Positions 52,990-61,001 of a stretch of DNA of 64,000 nt are shown piece by piece (position 1 is the stretch's first letter; each line of letters begins with the position of its first letter). A program made the translations under genes and the position numbers. Under the pieces are notes generated by a model. It saw nothing but the letters and a program-made list of their open reading frames with translations. It was not told the DNA's origin and searched no databases. This stretch comes from Ruegeria sp. SCSIO 43209. Lineage in GTDB: Bacteria; Pseudomonadota; Alphaproteobacteria; Rhodobacterales; Rhodobacteraceae. The stretch is from the NCBI RefSeq assembly GCF_019904295.1, contig NZ_CP065359.1, positions 62,001 through 126,000 of the forward strand, read 5' to 3'.

Positions 52990-53463
52990 TTATTGCTGTA
53001 GTTCAGCCGGGTCTTTGTCGGCGATGTCTTCCCAGTTCGCGCTGGCTTTCTCAACAAAGCCCGGAATGTCGCCTTCCCAACGCTCCTGAATGTCTTGTGA
53101 CAGGTTCAGATACAGCTTGTTGTCGACGATTTTCCAGTAGTTCGGGTCACCATCGAACTTGAAGCCCATTGCGGTGCCAAATGCGCAGTAGCCGCCGTAA
53201 GCAGGCAGATAGGCCTCTGGGTTCGCCTCAAAAGCGGCTTTGTTCTCTTCCGATGCAAAACGGTACAGGGCGTCGTTGTGCAGCGTGGTGATTTTGTAAT
53301 CACCCTTGGTTGCTTCGCCAACGGTGAAATAGGCAACCGGGTCATAGCCCTGCATTGCCAATCCGGTCGAGCTTGCGTTGATTTCGACGCCAGCCGCCAT
53401 TGCTGAGCTTGCGATCGCAACAGACAGCGCGACTCCGCTGATGATGGATTTGAACGTGTTCAT
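52990..53463 (-). CDS. secreted YHS-domain protein
   Basis: A 157-residue protein with signal peptide (SIISGVALSVAIASSAMA) and a YHS module: AMQGYDPVAYFTVGEATKGD, YRFASEENKAAFEANPEAYL and PAYGGYCAFGTAMGFKFDGD with one Cys. YHS domains in periplasmic proteins are linked to metal, often copper, handling; here the usual second Cys or His is not obvious. The start at 53463 is preceded by AAAGGTGAA. Context gives no partner. Confidence 0.88.
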   Translation of the reverse strand: MNTFKSIISGVALSVAIASSAMAAGVEINASSTGLAMQGYDPVAYFTVGEATKGDYKITTLHNDALYRFASEENKAAFEANPEAYLPAYGGYCAFGTAMGFKFDGDPNYWKIVDNKLYLNLSQDIQERWEGDIPGFVEKASANWEDIADKDPAELQQ

Positions 53464-53635
53464 GACTTCACCTTTCGTGAATAGGCTCGCTGAAGAGCAC
53501 TGTAATTTTGCCCGGGCGAACCGGATTTGATTGTCGCGACGCCTGTAATTGGCCGTCACAAAATCCCAGTTGGGGAATGGCCCGATCACGTTCAAAGCAA
53601 TCAATTGTGATTGTGCAATCACAAAGACCGGTTGT

Positions 53636-53911
53636 TTATTCCTGCACGTCAGGCGCCAGCGCCAGGACAAAATCCACCACCTTTTCCGCAGGCATTTCGC
53701 AGGGGCGAAGCAATGCGCCGCTTTTCTGTGTGAGATAAAGGTTCAGGCTGATGTAATCCGGCCCGCCCAATTGATGAGCCACCAGTTTGTGAGATTTCCC
53801 GCAGGCCATGATCTGATGCGATACCAAATATCGATGCGGCCCAACGGAACCGGTGAACGTGCCGACCGGCAGATCATGGAACGCTTTCAGAAACGCGCTG
53901 GGCGCTGTCAC
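53636..53911 (-). CDS. small hypothetical protein coupled to plsY
   Basis: A 91-residue protein beginning at a GTG that overlaps the plsY stop (GTGA on the minus strand), so it is translationally coupled as the last gene of the pyr-plsY operon. Key segments are LKAFHDLPVGTFTGSVGPHR and GKSHKLVAHQLGGPDYISLN. No named family recognised. A longer frame from 54112 antisense-overlaps plsY sequence and is not plausible. Confidence 0.65.
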   Translation of the reverse strand: MTAPSAFLKAFHDLPVGTFTGSVGPHRYLVSHQIMACGKSHKLVAHQLGGPDYISLNLYLTQKSGALLRPCEMPAEKVVDFVLALAPDVQE

Positions 53912-54513
53912 GATTTCCCGATTTTCGGTTCTGTCCCCGCCTTGATCCGCGCTAGGTTGGCGCTGTGCCGCCAGTAGAGCAGCAAGGTCAGAGCAATTCC
54001 AAGAACGAAGGTACTGCCATCTGTCAGCACCATGATCCAGGTGGTGGATAGGGCGGCGGCGGCCAGCGCACCAACGGATGAAATACGCCAGATCAGCGCC
54101 GCGACCAGCCATGTCAAGCAGCAGGCGACACCCACGCGCCAGTCAAGTGCCAGCCAAAGGCCCAGAAAAGTCGCAACGCCTTTGCCGCCTTTGAAACCCA
54201 GCCAGACCGGAAAGCAATGCCCGAGGAACGCGGCCAATGCGGCGATCTGCGTGGCATCTTCACCAGCCAAAGCGCGTGCCAGCAGAACAGCAACGGCACC
54301 CTTGGCTGCATCAAACAGCAATGTCAGCGCTGCCGCTACCTTATTGCCGGTTCGCAGGACGTTGGTTGCGCCGATATTGCCCGACCCGATTTGCCGCAGA
54401 TTTCCCAGACCCATCACGCGCGCGACGATCATGCCAAAGGGTATGGACCCAAGCAGGTATCCTAACGCGGCCCACAGGATGAGCTGAGTCATTGTGCTGT
54501 CGATCAGGGGCAT
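53908..54513 (-). CDS. plsY: acyl-phosphate:glycerol-3-phosphate acyltransferase
   Basis: A 201-residue integral membrane protein with about five helices. Conserved PlsY motifs: GYLLGSIPFGMIVARVMG, GSGNIGATNVLRTG (residues about 43-56) and FLGHCFPVWLGFKGGKGVAT. It uses acyl-phosphate to make lysophosphatidate. The ATG overlaps the upstream gene's stop by one base (TGATG), and the last codons overlap the next small gene. Confidence 0.95.
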   Translation of the reverse strand: MPLIDSTMTQLILWAALGYLLGSIPFGMIVARVMGLGNLRQIGSGNIGATNVLRTGNKVAAALTLLFDAAKGAVAVLLARALAGEDATQIAALAAFLGHCFPVWLGFKGGKGVATFLGLWLALDWRVGVACCLTWLVAALIWRISSVGALAAAALSTTWIMVLTDGSTFVLGIALTLLLYWRHSANLARIKAGTEPKIGKS

Positions 54514-55793
54514 CAGGCTCTCCGGTACACTTCTTGTCCAGCGACAAAGGTTGCGGTGACCTTACCCTGCATCCGCTGACCGTCAAACGGTGTGTTCTGC
54601 GATTTCGATTTCAGCGTAAATCGGTCCAGAACAAAGGGAACATCCGGGTCGAACTGCACCAGATCGGCAGGCGCGCCTAGGGCCAGGCGACCGCTCTCCA
54701 ACCCCAGCCGTTTGGCCGGATTGAGGGCCATGGCGCGGAACAGGGTCGGCAAGTCCAGCTGTTCGGAATGATATAGCCGAAGCGCAGCAGGCAGCAGTGT
54801 TTCCAGCGCCACCGCGCCCGAGGCCGCCTCTTCAAACGGCAGACGCTTGCTTTCCTCATCCTGCGGCGTGTGCATGGAACTGATCGTGTCTATCAGACCG
54901 GTTCGCACTGCTTCGATCACCGCTTGCCGGTCATCTTCGGATCGCAGCGGGGGCTTGATCTTGAAGAAGGTGCGATAATCAGACACGTCCAATTCGTTCA
55001 ACGTCAGATGGTGGATTGACGTGCCTGCTGTGATGTCCAGCCCGTTGCGCTTGGCGCGCTCCAGTGCAGGCAGGGCGCGGGCGGTGGTGATCTGATCGGC
55101 GTGATAGGCGGCCCCGGTCATTTCAAGCAGGGCGATGTCGCGGTCCAACCCCATACGCTCGGCTATAGGCGATACGGCAGGCAAGCCTCGCAGTGCGGCG
55201 AATTTACCGCTGGTGGCCGCGGCACCGCTGCTCAGGCCCGGCTCTTGCGGGTGGGCAATCACAAGCGCGCCACAGGATTTGGCGTAGGTCAGCGCGCGTG
55301 AGAACACCTTGGTATTGGTGATGACATGATCGCAATCGGTGAAGGCCACAGCTCCCGCATCTTGCAGGAACCCGATCTCGGTCATCTCACGCCCTTCGCG
55401 TTCTTTGGTCAGGGCGGCCATTGGCAAAACGTTGACCGGAGCGTCCGCTTGCGCGCGGCGGGTGGCGAACTCCAGCGTCTCGGGTGTGTCGACGGCAGGC
55501 AGAGTATCGGGACGGGTGACGATGGTTGTCACACCCCCTGCAGCCGCAGCCAGACCTGCGGATTTATAGCTTTCTTTGTGCCGCTCACCGGGCTCACAGA
55601 CCTTGACGCCAATGTCGACAATTCCGGGGGCGAGGCACTGCCCACCGCAATCGACCACCTGCGTGTCAGCGTCTGGGGCCGTGCCTTCATCAAGCGCTGC
55701 GATCCGACCATCGGCAATCTGCAGCCAGCCGATGCTATCTGTGCCAGCTTCGGGGTCGATCAGGCGAGCGTTAGTAAAAATCAGATTGCTCAT
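54513..55793 (-). CDS. pyrC: dihydroorotase homologue, probably catalytically inactive (PyrC'/PyrX-like)
   Basis: A 426-residue amidohydrolase-fold protein in the pyrB operon. The metal-binding HxH expected after PGxxD is replaced: IVDIGVKVCEPG puts Gly62 and Lys64 where His should be. The catalytic Asp of the usual DHAPH is also lost (DTISSMHTPQ, Met307). His181 and His231 remain. Such degenerate dihydroorotases next to pyrB are known in Pseudomonas as a non-catalytic subunit of aspartate transcarbamoylase. The gene overlaps its upstream neighbour by four bases (ATGA) and plsY by one. A functional pyrC would have to be elsewhere. Automatic naming as dihydroorotase is misleading for activity. 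Confidence 0.85.
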   Translation of the reverse strand: MSNLIFTNARLIDPEAGTDSIGWLQIADGRIAALDEGTAPDADTQVVDCGGQCLAPGIVDIGVKVCEPGERHKESYKSAGLAAAAGGVTTIVTRPDTLPAVDTPETLEFATRRAQADAPVNVLPMAALTKEREGREMTEIGFLQDAGAVAFTDCDHVITNTKVFSRALTYAKSCGALVIAHPQEPGLSSGAAATSGKFAALRGLPAVSPIAERMGLDRDIALLEMTGAAYHADQITTARALPALERAKRNGLDITAGTSIHHLTLNELDVSDYRTFFKIKPPLRSEDDRQAVIEAVRTGLIDTISSMHTPQDEESKRLPFEEAASGAVALETLLPAALRLYHSEQLDLPTLFRAMALNPAKRLGLESGRLALGAPADLVQFDPDVPFVLDRFTLKSKSQNTPFDGQRMQGKVTATFVAGQEVYRRA

Positions 55794-56176
55794 GCCATGG
55801 CCCTTTCGATTGCAGCTTTGGTGGCGGCGGGGTCCGCCTGATATTTGATCAGGTGCTTGTCGCCGCCTTTTGTGACGATCTGGACAAAGCTGCCAATGGT
55901 ATTGACCGCCTGAATTTGGTTCAGCGCCACCTTACGCGGACCAGGACCGGTGAGAGTGGTGCCCGTCATTTCCCACTTGGCGACCAGTTCTTCCGAAGCC
56001 AAATACCAAGCGCGGATGGTGATGGCGGCCAACCCTGCGGGCGCGCCGGTCCAGACGTAAGGGTTGCCTATCAACCAAAGCAAGACCATCGCAGCCGCCA
56101 TTGCAAACGCGGCGAGCCATGCGTTGGTGCGGATATAAGCGCCCTTGTCTGGCGTGAATGTTACAGGATCAGCCAC
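55790..56176 (-). CDS. small PH-like membrane protein of the pyr operon
   Basis: A 128-residue protein with one or two membrane helices (residues about 18-50, LAAFAMAAAMVLLWLIG then GAPAGLAAITIRAWYL) and a soluble tail resembling a bacterial PH-like domain (KWEMTGTTLTGPGPRKVALN, IQAVNTIGSFVQIVTKGGDK). It overlaps the next gene by four bases (ATGA) and its predecessor by 16. No function known. Confidence 0.7.
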   Translation of the reverse strand: MADPVTFTPDKGAYIRTNAWLAAFAMAAAMVLLWLIGNPYVWTGAPAGLAAITIRAWYLASEELVAKWEMTGTTLTGPGPRKVALNQIQAVNTIGSFVQIVTKGGDKHLIKYQADPAATKAAIERAMA

Positions 56177-56679
56177 AAGGCACCTCCGACGGCGATCAGA
56201 ATCAGCAAGGCAATGACGGCTGAACCGATGCGGCTTGGTTTATTATCCACTGGCGGGCTTTGCGCGGCCGAGAACGGTTTTGCGCTTTCGGTCTCAATCG
56301 TGCCGCCGGACCAGTTGGTAGCCTCTTCGGTGAACAGGCCAATCAGATGCAGGCGGGGATCGAGGGAAAGGGTTGCAGATCGACCACCCAGCGCCGCACT
56401 GCGCAGGACCATCACCCAGCCTTCGATGGCCTCCAATTTCGTGCGGTCCAACTGGTCTTCCGAGACACCGCAGCCTTCGCTGAGATAGCCATAAAGCCCG
56501 AGATCTTCGAGGTCGGATACCGGAAAAATGTCGATTTGTTCTGGATCCAGCCCCTCGACACCCAACACCTGATCAACAGCCCCCGGTTCGCGCAGGAATT
56601 TCGCTTCTTCCGGGCGCATGTCCAGCGAGAACAGGCGGATCACACCGCGCTCATGGGGGGCGATGATCAGATCGTTCAT
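56161..56679 (-). CDS. hypothetical tail-anchored protein of the pyr operon
   Basis: A 172-residue protein with a soluble N-terminal part of about 145 residues ([20 protein letters not shown], then [17 protein letters not shown]) and a single C-terminal helix ([20 protein letters not shown]), a tail-anchor layout. No family recognised. Located directly after pyrB: its ATG overlaps the pyrB stop (ATGA). Conserved position in the operon makes it likely real. Confidence 0.72.
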   Translation of the reverse strand: MNDLIIAPHERGVIRLFSLDMRPEEAKFLREPGAVDQVLGVEGLDPEQIDIFPVSDLEDLGLYGYLSEGCGVSEDQLDRTKLEAIEGWVMVLRSAALGGRSATLSLDPRLHLIGLFTEEATNWSGGTIETESAKPFSAAQSPPVDNKPSRIGSAVIALLILIAVGGALWLIL

Positions 56680-57611
56680 GCGGCTTCTCGCACGTTGCGC
56701 GCCAGCAGGTCCATGGCGGCCATGCGGACGGCAACGCCCATCTCGACCTGTTCCTGAATGACGGATCGGTTGATGTCATCGGCCAGAGTGCCGTCGATCT
56801 CGACCCCGCGGTTCATTGGACCGGGGTGCATCACGATGGCGTCTGGCTTGGCCAGCGCCAGCTTTTCAGCGTTCAGACCGTAGCGGTGATAATATTCGCG
56901 TTCCGAGGGGATAAAGCCGCCGTCCATCCGTTCCTTCTGAAGGCGCAGCATCATCACAACGTCGACGTCTTTCAGACCCTCATTTATATCATCATAGATC
57001 TCGGCCCCGAATTCCGCGAATTGCGACGGCACCAGCGTCGGCGGGCCGATCAGACGGATGCGGTTTTCCATCTTGCCCAGCAGGATCAGGTTCGATCGCG
57101 CCACGCGCGAATGCGCCACGTCTCCGCAAATCGCGATGTTCAGCCGGTGTAGGCGGCCTTTGGCACGGCGGATGGTCAGCGCGTCCAGCAGGGCTTGCGT
57201 CGGGTGCTCATGCCGCCCGTCACCTGCGTTCAGCACGGCGCAGTTTACCTTCTGCGCCAGCAGGTCCACCGCGCCGGAATGAGGATGCCGCACCACCAGC
57301 AGATCGGGATGCATTGCGTTCAGCGTCATTGCTGTATCAATCAGCGTCTCGCCCTTTTTGATCGAACTGGCCTGCATCGCCATGTTCATCACATCCGCGC
57401 CCAATCGCTTGCCCGCAATTTCGAAACTCGCCTGCGTACGGGTCGAGTTTTCAAAGAACATGTTGATTTGAGTCAGGCCCGACAGCACATCGGAATGCTT
57501 AGCCGATTGCCGGTTCAGATCGACATAGGTTTCGGCCAGATCAAGTATAGCGGTGATATCGGATTGCGACAGATGCTCGATGCCAAGAAGGTGACGATGG
57601 GCGAAACGCAT
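56676..57611 (-). CDS. pyrB: aspartate carbamoyltransferase catalytic subunit
   Basis: A 311-residue ATCase. Signatures: [20 protein letters not shown] (carbamoyl-phosphate site, residues about 48-67), [50 protein letters not shown] and [11 protein letters not shown]. It makes carbamoyl-aspartate in pyrimidine synthesis. The ATG at 57611 is seven bases after AGGAG; an upstream ATG at 57632 is less likely. First gene of a minus-strand operon that also holds the inactive pyrC homologue. No regulatory pyrI is present. Confidence 0.96.
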   Translation of the reverse strand: MRFAHRHLLGIEHLSQSDITAILDLAETYVDLNRQSAKHSDVLSGLTQINMFFENSTRTQASFEIAGKRLGADVMNMAMQASSIKKGETLIDTAMTLNAMHPDLLVVRHPHSGAVDLLAQKVNCAVLNAGDGRHEHPTQALLDALTIRRAKGRLHRLNIAICGDVAHSRVARSNLILLGKMENRIRLIGPPTLVPSQFAEFGAEIYDDINEGLKDVDVVMMLRLQKERMDGGFIPSEREYYHRYGLNAEKLALAKPDAIVMHPGPMNRGVEIDGTLADDINRSVIQEQVEMGVAVRMAAMDLLARNVREAA

Positions 57612-57670
57612 GGGCGGGCTCCTGTCTGACAATCGGACCGCTTATAGGAAGCCATGCAGGCCAAGGCAAC

Positions 57671-58285
57671 CTAAGGTTCCGACCCTTCGGTTAGTTTCTC
57701 ACATCCGCCTTCGGGCAGGCATTGTTCCCCTGGTTTGCACCACTTGCCATAGCCACAATCAATGGCCTTGATCGGAACACAGCCCTGATAAGCCGAGCAT
57801 TTAAAGCCGGGTCGGCATTGCGAACCGGTTTCTTCACACAGAAACCAGCCGGGGCGCGAACATCCGCCGCCCGGCAAGCAGGATGAACCGGCTCCGCAAC
57901 TCCTGCCATCGGCGCAGGTTGTGGATGGAGCGGGGACCAAATCCGGTCGGCTGCGCTCGCATTCACCGCGTCCGTTGCAGAAGCTACCACCGGGGCAATC
58001 CAAGCGCGAGGTGCACTTATTCGCCCCAGCAGGGGCGCAACGGGTTCCTCCTGCCACGCAGCGCTCGAACGGGCCGCAGGTGCGCCCACCTCCACAATAG
58101 GTGTGTCCCGGAGGGATACAGCGGCCATCAAAGCTGCAGCGCTGGCCTGCGGGGCAACAACCGCGCCCGCATTGCAACTGTCCGGCGCGGCATTGTGTAT
58201 CCCGATCAAACAGCTGCGCACTCGCCGAACCGCCAGAGGTTGCCAGCAATAGAGCAATCAGAAGGAATCGCAGAAATGACAGCAT
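57671..58285 (-). CDS. cysteine-rich secreted protein (26 cysteines)
   Basis: A 204-residue protein with signal peptide ([20 protein letters not shown]) and 26 cysteines in the mature part, spaced six to eight residues apart for almost the whole length. Repeating CGxGxxCxxGxxC-like units (for example [31 protein letters not shown]) recall granulin/EGF-like or stigma-type disulfide-rich repeats of eukaryotic secreted proteins. No enzymatic motif. The start at 58285 is chosen for the signal peptide; a longer frame runs antisense through the UDG gene. Role may be adhesion or a secreted inhibitor; unknown. Confidence 0.75.
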   Translation of the reverse strand: MLSFLRFLLIALLLATSGGSASAQLFDRDTQCRAGQLQCGRGCCPAGQRCSFDGRCIPPGHTYCGGGRTCGPFERCVAGGTRCAPAGANKCTSRLDCPGGSFCNGRGECERSRPDLVPAPSTTCADGRSCGAGSSCLPGGGCSRPGWFLCEETGSQCRPGFKCSAYQGCVPIKAIDCGYGKWCKPGEQCLPEGGCEKLTEGSEP

Positions 58286-58369
58286 GACCCTGCCATGGTC
58301 GGTGCGACCCTGTGCCATGGCAAGGTCTATTCGCTTTCCCTCGGTCAAAAGCTGGTTAGATTGAGGGTT

Positions 58370-59134
58370 ATGGAATCGGGCTTGGACCATCATACCGCGC
58401 GGGCGCTGCTGGAATGGCAGATCGAGCTGGGCGCAACCGAGGCGATCGGCGACGCGCCGGTAGATCGCTATGCGTTGCCGGACAAAGCGGCCAAGGCTAA
58501 GAAACCAGCTGCGGTTGAACCTGCGAAAAAACCAGAGCCGGTCGATGCCGCAGCTGTTGCAAAACAGGCGGCGAAAACCGCTGGATCGCTCGTCGATTTG
58601 CGTGCGGCGATGGAGGCGTTTGATCTTTGCGACCTCAAACGCGGCGCGCGGCAGTTGGTGTTTGCCGATGGCACCCCCGGTGCACGGGTAATGATCATCG
58701 GCGAAGCGCCCGGCCGTGATGAGGATCGCGAAGGTAAGCCCTTTGTCGGGCGCGCTGGGCAATTGCTGGACCGGATGCTGGCCGCGATTGATCTGGATCG
58801 GCGCGAGAATGTCTACATTACCAACGTGTTGCCGTGGCGGCCCCCGCAGAATCGCGATCCCAAGCCGGAAGAGATTGGCATGATGAAGCCGTTTCTGGAA
58901 CGGCATGTGGCGTTGGCCAAGCCCGAGGTGCTCGTGGTGATGGGCAATATTAGCTGTCAGGCCTTGCTGGGCAAACGCGGTATCACGCGGCTGCGCGGGA
59001 AATGGGATCAGGCGCTGAACCTGCCGGTCATCCCGATGTTCCACCCGGCCTACCTGCTGCGTCAACCGCAGATGAAACGTCAGGCCTGGGCCGATTTGCT
59101 GGATTTGCAAGCAAGGCTGAGGGGCGCGGGATGA
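58370..59134 (+). CDS. uracil-DNA glycosylase, family 4-like without Fe-S cysteines
   Basis: A 254-residue UDG-superfamily protein. It has motif 1 [20 protein letters not shown] (about 111-130), [17 protein letters not shown] and motif 3 MFHPAYLLR (about 223-231). The N-terminal region is a Lys/Ala/Pro linker (residues 38-70). In classic family 4 enzymes four cysteines hold a [4Fe-4S] cluster; here only Cys87 stands in the first CxxC position and Trp156 replaces the expected cysteine of KCRPP, so the cluster is probably absent. It removes uracil from DNA. ATG at 58370 follows GAGGG. Confidence 0.88.
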   Translation: MESGLDHHTARALLEWQIELGATEAIGDAPVDRYALPDKAAKAKKPAAVEPAKKPEPVDAAAVAKQAAKTAGSLVDLRAAMEAFDLCDLKRGARQLVFADGTPGARVMIIGEAPGRDEDREGKPFVGRAGQLLDRMLAAIDLDRRENVYITNVLPWRPPQNRDPKPEEIGMMKPFLERHVALAKPEVLVVMGNISCQALLGKRGITRLRGKWDQALNLPVIPMFHPAYLLRQPQMKRQAWADLLDLQARLRGAG

Positions 59135-59730
59135 GAGTTCTGGCGTTTTCCGATCTTCATATGGCGCGCAACCGGGCCGCTGATCTGGTGGTCGCCAGCG
59201 CCGAGGCTGATCTTGTCATCGGAGCGGGGGATTTTTGCAATGCGCGGCGGGGCCTGAAAGAAGCGATGCAGATGCTGTCGGGCATTGCAGCGCCGCTGAT
59301 CCTGGTGCCGGGCAACGCTGAGAGCGCCGAGGAACTGACAGCCGCTGCGCCCGAAGGCGCGCATGTTCTGCACGGGACGGGCATGACATTGGATGGTCTG
59401 CGCCTGTTCGGGCTGGGCTACGGCGTGCCGGTGACGCCTTTCGGAGACTGGTCCTGCGATCTTACTGAAGCTGAAGCATCGGAACTGCTGGACCGGTGCG
59501 AGGCTGCGGATGTTCTGATCGCGCACTCTCCGCCAAAAGGATATGGGGATGTGACATCGCAAGATGTGTCGGTCGGCTCGACCGCAGTTCGTGACGCGGT
59601 TGAACGCATCCAGCCCGATTTTGTCTTTTGCGGTCATATCCACGACAGTTGGGGATACCGCGGCATGCTCGGGCGGTCTCAGATCGCCAATCTGGGCCCA
59701 AAACCACATTGGTTCGAGGTAACAACGTGA
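59131..59730 (+). CDS. metallophosphoesterase
   Basis: A 199-residue calcineurin-like phosphoesterase. Motifs in order: FSDLHMA (DxH), GAGDFCNA (GDxx), VPGNAES (the GNH/E equivalent, here GNA, with His replaced), IAHSPPKG and CGHIHDS (GHxH). The loss of the catalytic His in GNH to GNA is unusual for phosphodiesterases but found in some subfamilies. The ATG overlaps the UDG stop (ATGA), and its own stop overlaps the next gene (GTGA). Confidence 0.88.
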   Translation: MRVLAFSDLHMARNRAADLVVASAEADLVIGAGDFCNARRGLKEAMQMLSGIAAPLILVPGNAESAEELTAAAPEGAHVLHGTGMTLDGLRLFGLGYGVPVTPFGDWSCDLTEAEASELLDRCEAADVLIAHSPPKGYGDVTSQDVSVGSTAVRDAVERIQPDFVFCGHIHDSWGYRGMLGRSQIANLGPKPHWFEVTT

Positions 59731-60347
59731 TCGAGACAGTGACATTGATGGCCTTCATCCCAGCCGCACTGGTGCTGAATTTCACACCCGGCGCTGACAT
59801 GATGTTCTGTTTCGGGCAAGGGTTACGGTCTGGGTCACGCCCAGCGATGATGGCCAGCCTCGGTGTTTCGACGGGTCTGATGGTGCAAGTTTTGCTGGCG
59901 GGGCTTGGACTTGGGGCGTTGGTATCAGCCGTGCCTTGGCTGTTTGACGTTATCCGGTGGATGGGCGTTGCTTATCTATTGGTTCTTGCATGGGGCGCAA
60001 TCCGGAAAGGGGCAGTGTCGGACGATGCAGCAATCAAGCCTGCTCATTTCGCGTTTCGCGAGGGGTTGCTGGTGAACCTGACCAATCCCAAGGTCATTCT
60101 GTTTGTTTTGGCCTTTATCCCTCAGTTCGTGGACCCAGCAAACGGCCCGGTTCTGCTGCAATTCCTAACCTTTGGTGCAATTATCACCTTGGGCAGCATT
60201 CTGGTGAACGGGGTGGTCGGTATCTTTGCGGGCGGAGCAGGGCGCATTTTGATCTCAAACCCACGCGCTTCACGTATCATTGGATGGGTCACGGGCGGGA
60301 TATTCGCGGCTCTTGCCATCCGGCTTGCCATTATGGAAAGGGCTTGA
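59727..60347 (+). CDS. LysE-family amino-acid exporter
   Basis: A 206-residue membrane translocator with five or six helices, starting at the GTG that overlaps the phosphoesterase stop. Family pattern: NFTPGADMMFCFGQGLRSGS at about residues 20-39 and LVNLTNPKVILFVLAFIPQF in the middle. A second LysE-type gene is at the left edge of the window. Substrate unknown. moaB follows six bases later. Confidence 0.92.
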   Translation: MIETVTLMAFIPAALVLNFTPGADMMFCFGQGLRSGSRPAMMASLGVSTGLMVQVLLAGLGLGALVSAVPWLFDVIRWMGVAYLLVLAWGAIRKGAVSDDAAIKPAHFAFREGLLVNLTNPKVILFVLAFIPQFVDPANGPVLLQFLTFGAIITLGSILVNGVVGIFAGGAGRILISNPRASRIIGWVTGGIFAALAIRLAIMERA

Positions 60348-60353
60348 CGACAT

Positions 60354-60896
60354 ATGTCGCGCATTGATGAAAGCATTGAGTTCATCCCCGTCCGCATTGC
60401 GGTTCTGACTGTGTCGGATACTCGCTCGCTGGACAACGACCGCTCGGGCCAGACGCTTGTCGACCGGATCGAAACGGCTGGACATTCAGTGGCGGACCGC
60501 AAGATCATTCAGGACGAACGCGCCCAGATTGCCGAGCAATTGCGCAGTTGGATCGCGGATCCTGAAATCGACGTCGTGATCTCGACCGGCGGCACAGGTC
60601 TGACGGGTCGCGATGTTACAGTCGAGGCGCACCGGGACGTTTATGAAAAAGAGATCGAAGCGTTTGGCACCGTTTTCACCATCGTGTCTATGGAAAAGAT
60701 AGGTACTTCTGCCGTGCAGTCCCGCGCCACAGGCGGAGTTGCAGGCGGAACCTATCTGTTTGCGTTGCCGGGCAGCCCGGGTGCCTGCAAAGACGCTTGG
60801 GATGCGATTCTGGAGAAACAGTTCGATTATCGCCACCGGCCCTGTAATTTCGTTGAAATAATGCCCAGATTGGACGAACACCTGCGACGGAAGTAG
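60354..60896 (+). CDS. moaB: molybdenum cofactor biosynthesis protein B
   Basis: A 180-residue MogA/MoaB-fold protein. Motifs: AVLTVSDTRSLDNDRSGQTL (residues about 16-35), VVISTGGTGLTGRDVTVEA (residues about 75-92), AVQSRATGGVAGGTYLFALP and the conserved GSPGACKDAW. It binds molybdopterin or activates it for molybdenum insertion. With moaD and moaE at 28.3-29.0 kb it forms part of the Moco pathway. The end is followed by a 105-base gap before the efflux genes. Confidence 0.94.
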   Translation: MSRIDESIEFIPVRIAVLTVSDTRSLDNDRSGQTLVDRIETAGHSVADRKIIQDERAQIAEQLRSWIADPEIDVVISTGGTGLTGRDVTVEAHRDVYEKEIEAFGTVFTIVSMEKIGTSAVQSRATGGVAGGTYLFALPGSPGACKDAWDAILEKQFDYRHRPCNFVEIMPRLDEHLRRK

Positions 60897-61001
60897 ACTG
60901 GTTCTGCGTTTAACGGATCATAACCGCTTTGTGGCTTGGCATTTTTTGCGACCCGGCTACCTTTGCGGAAGGCAGCATGTGCGACCAAAGGTGAGTGACC
61001 G

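Noticed and set aside
58286-59110. N-terminal extension of the cysteine-rich gene across the UDG gene
   Set aside because: The extension is antisense to a conserved enzyme and the signal peptide at 58285 marks the true start.
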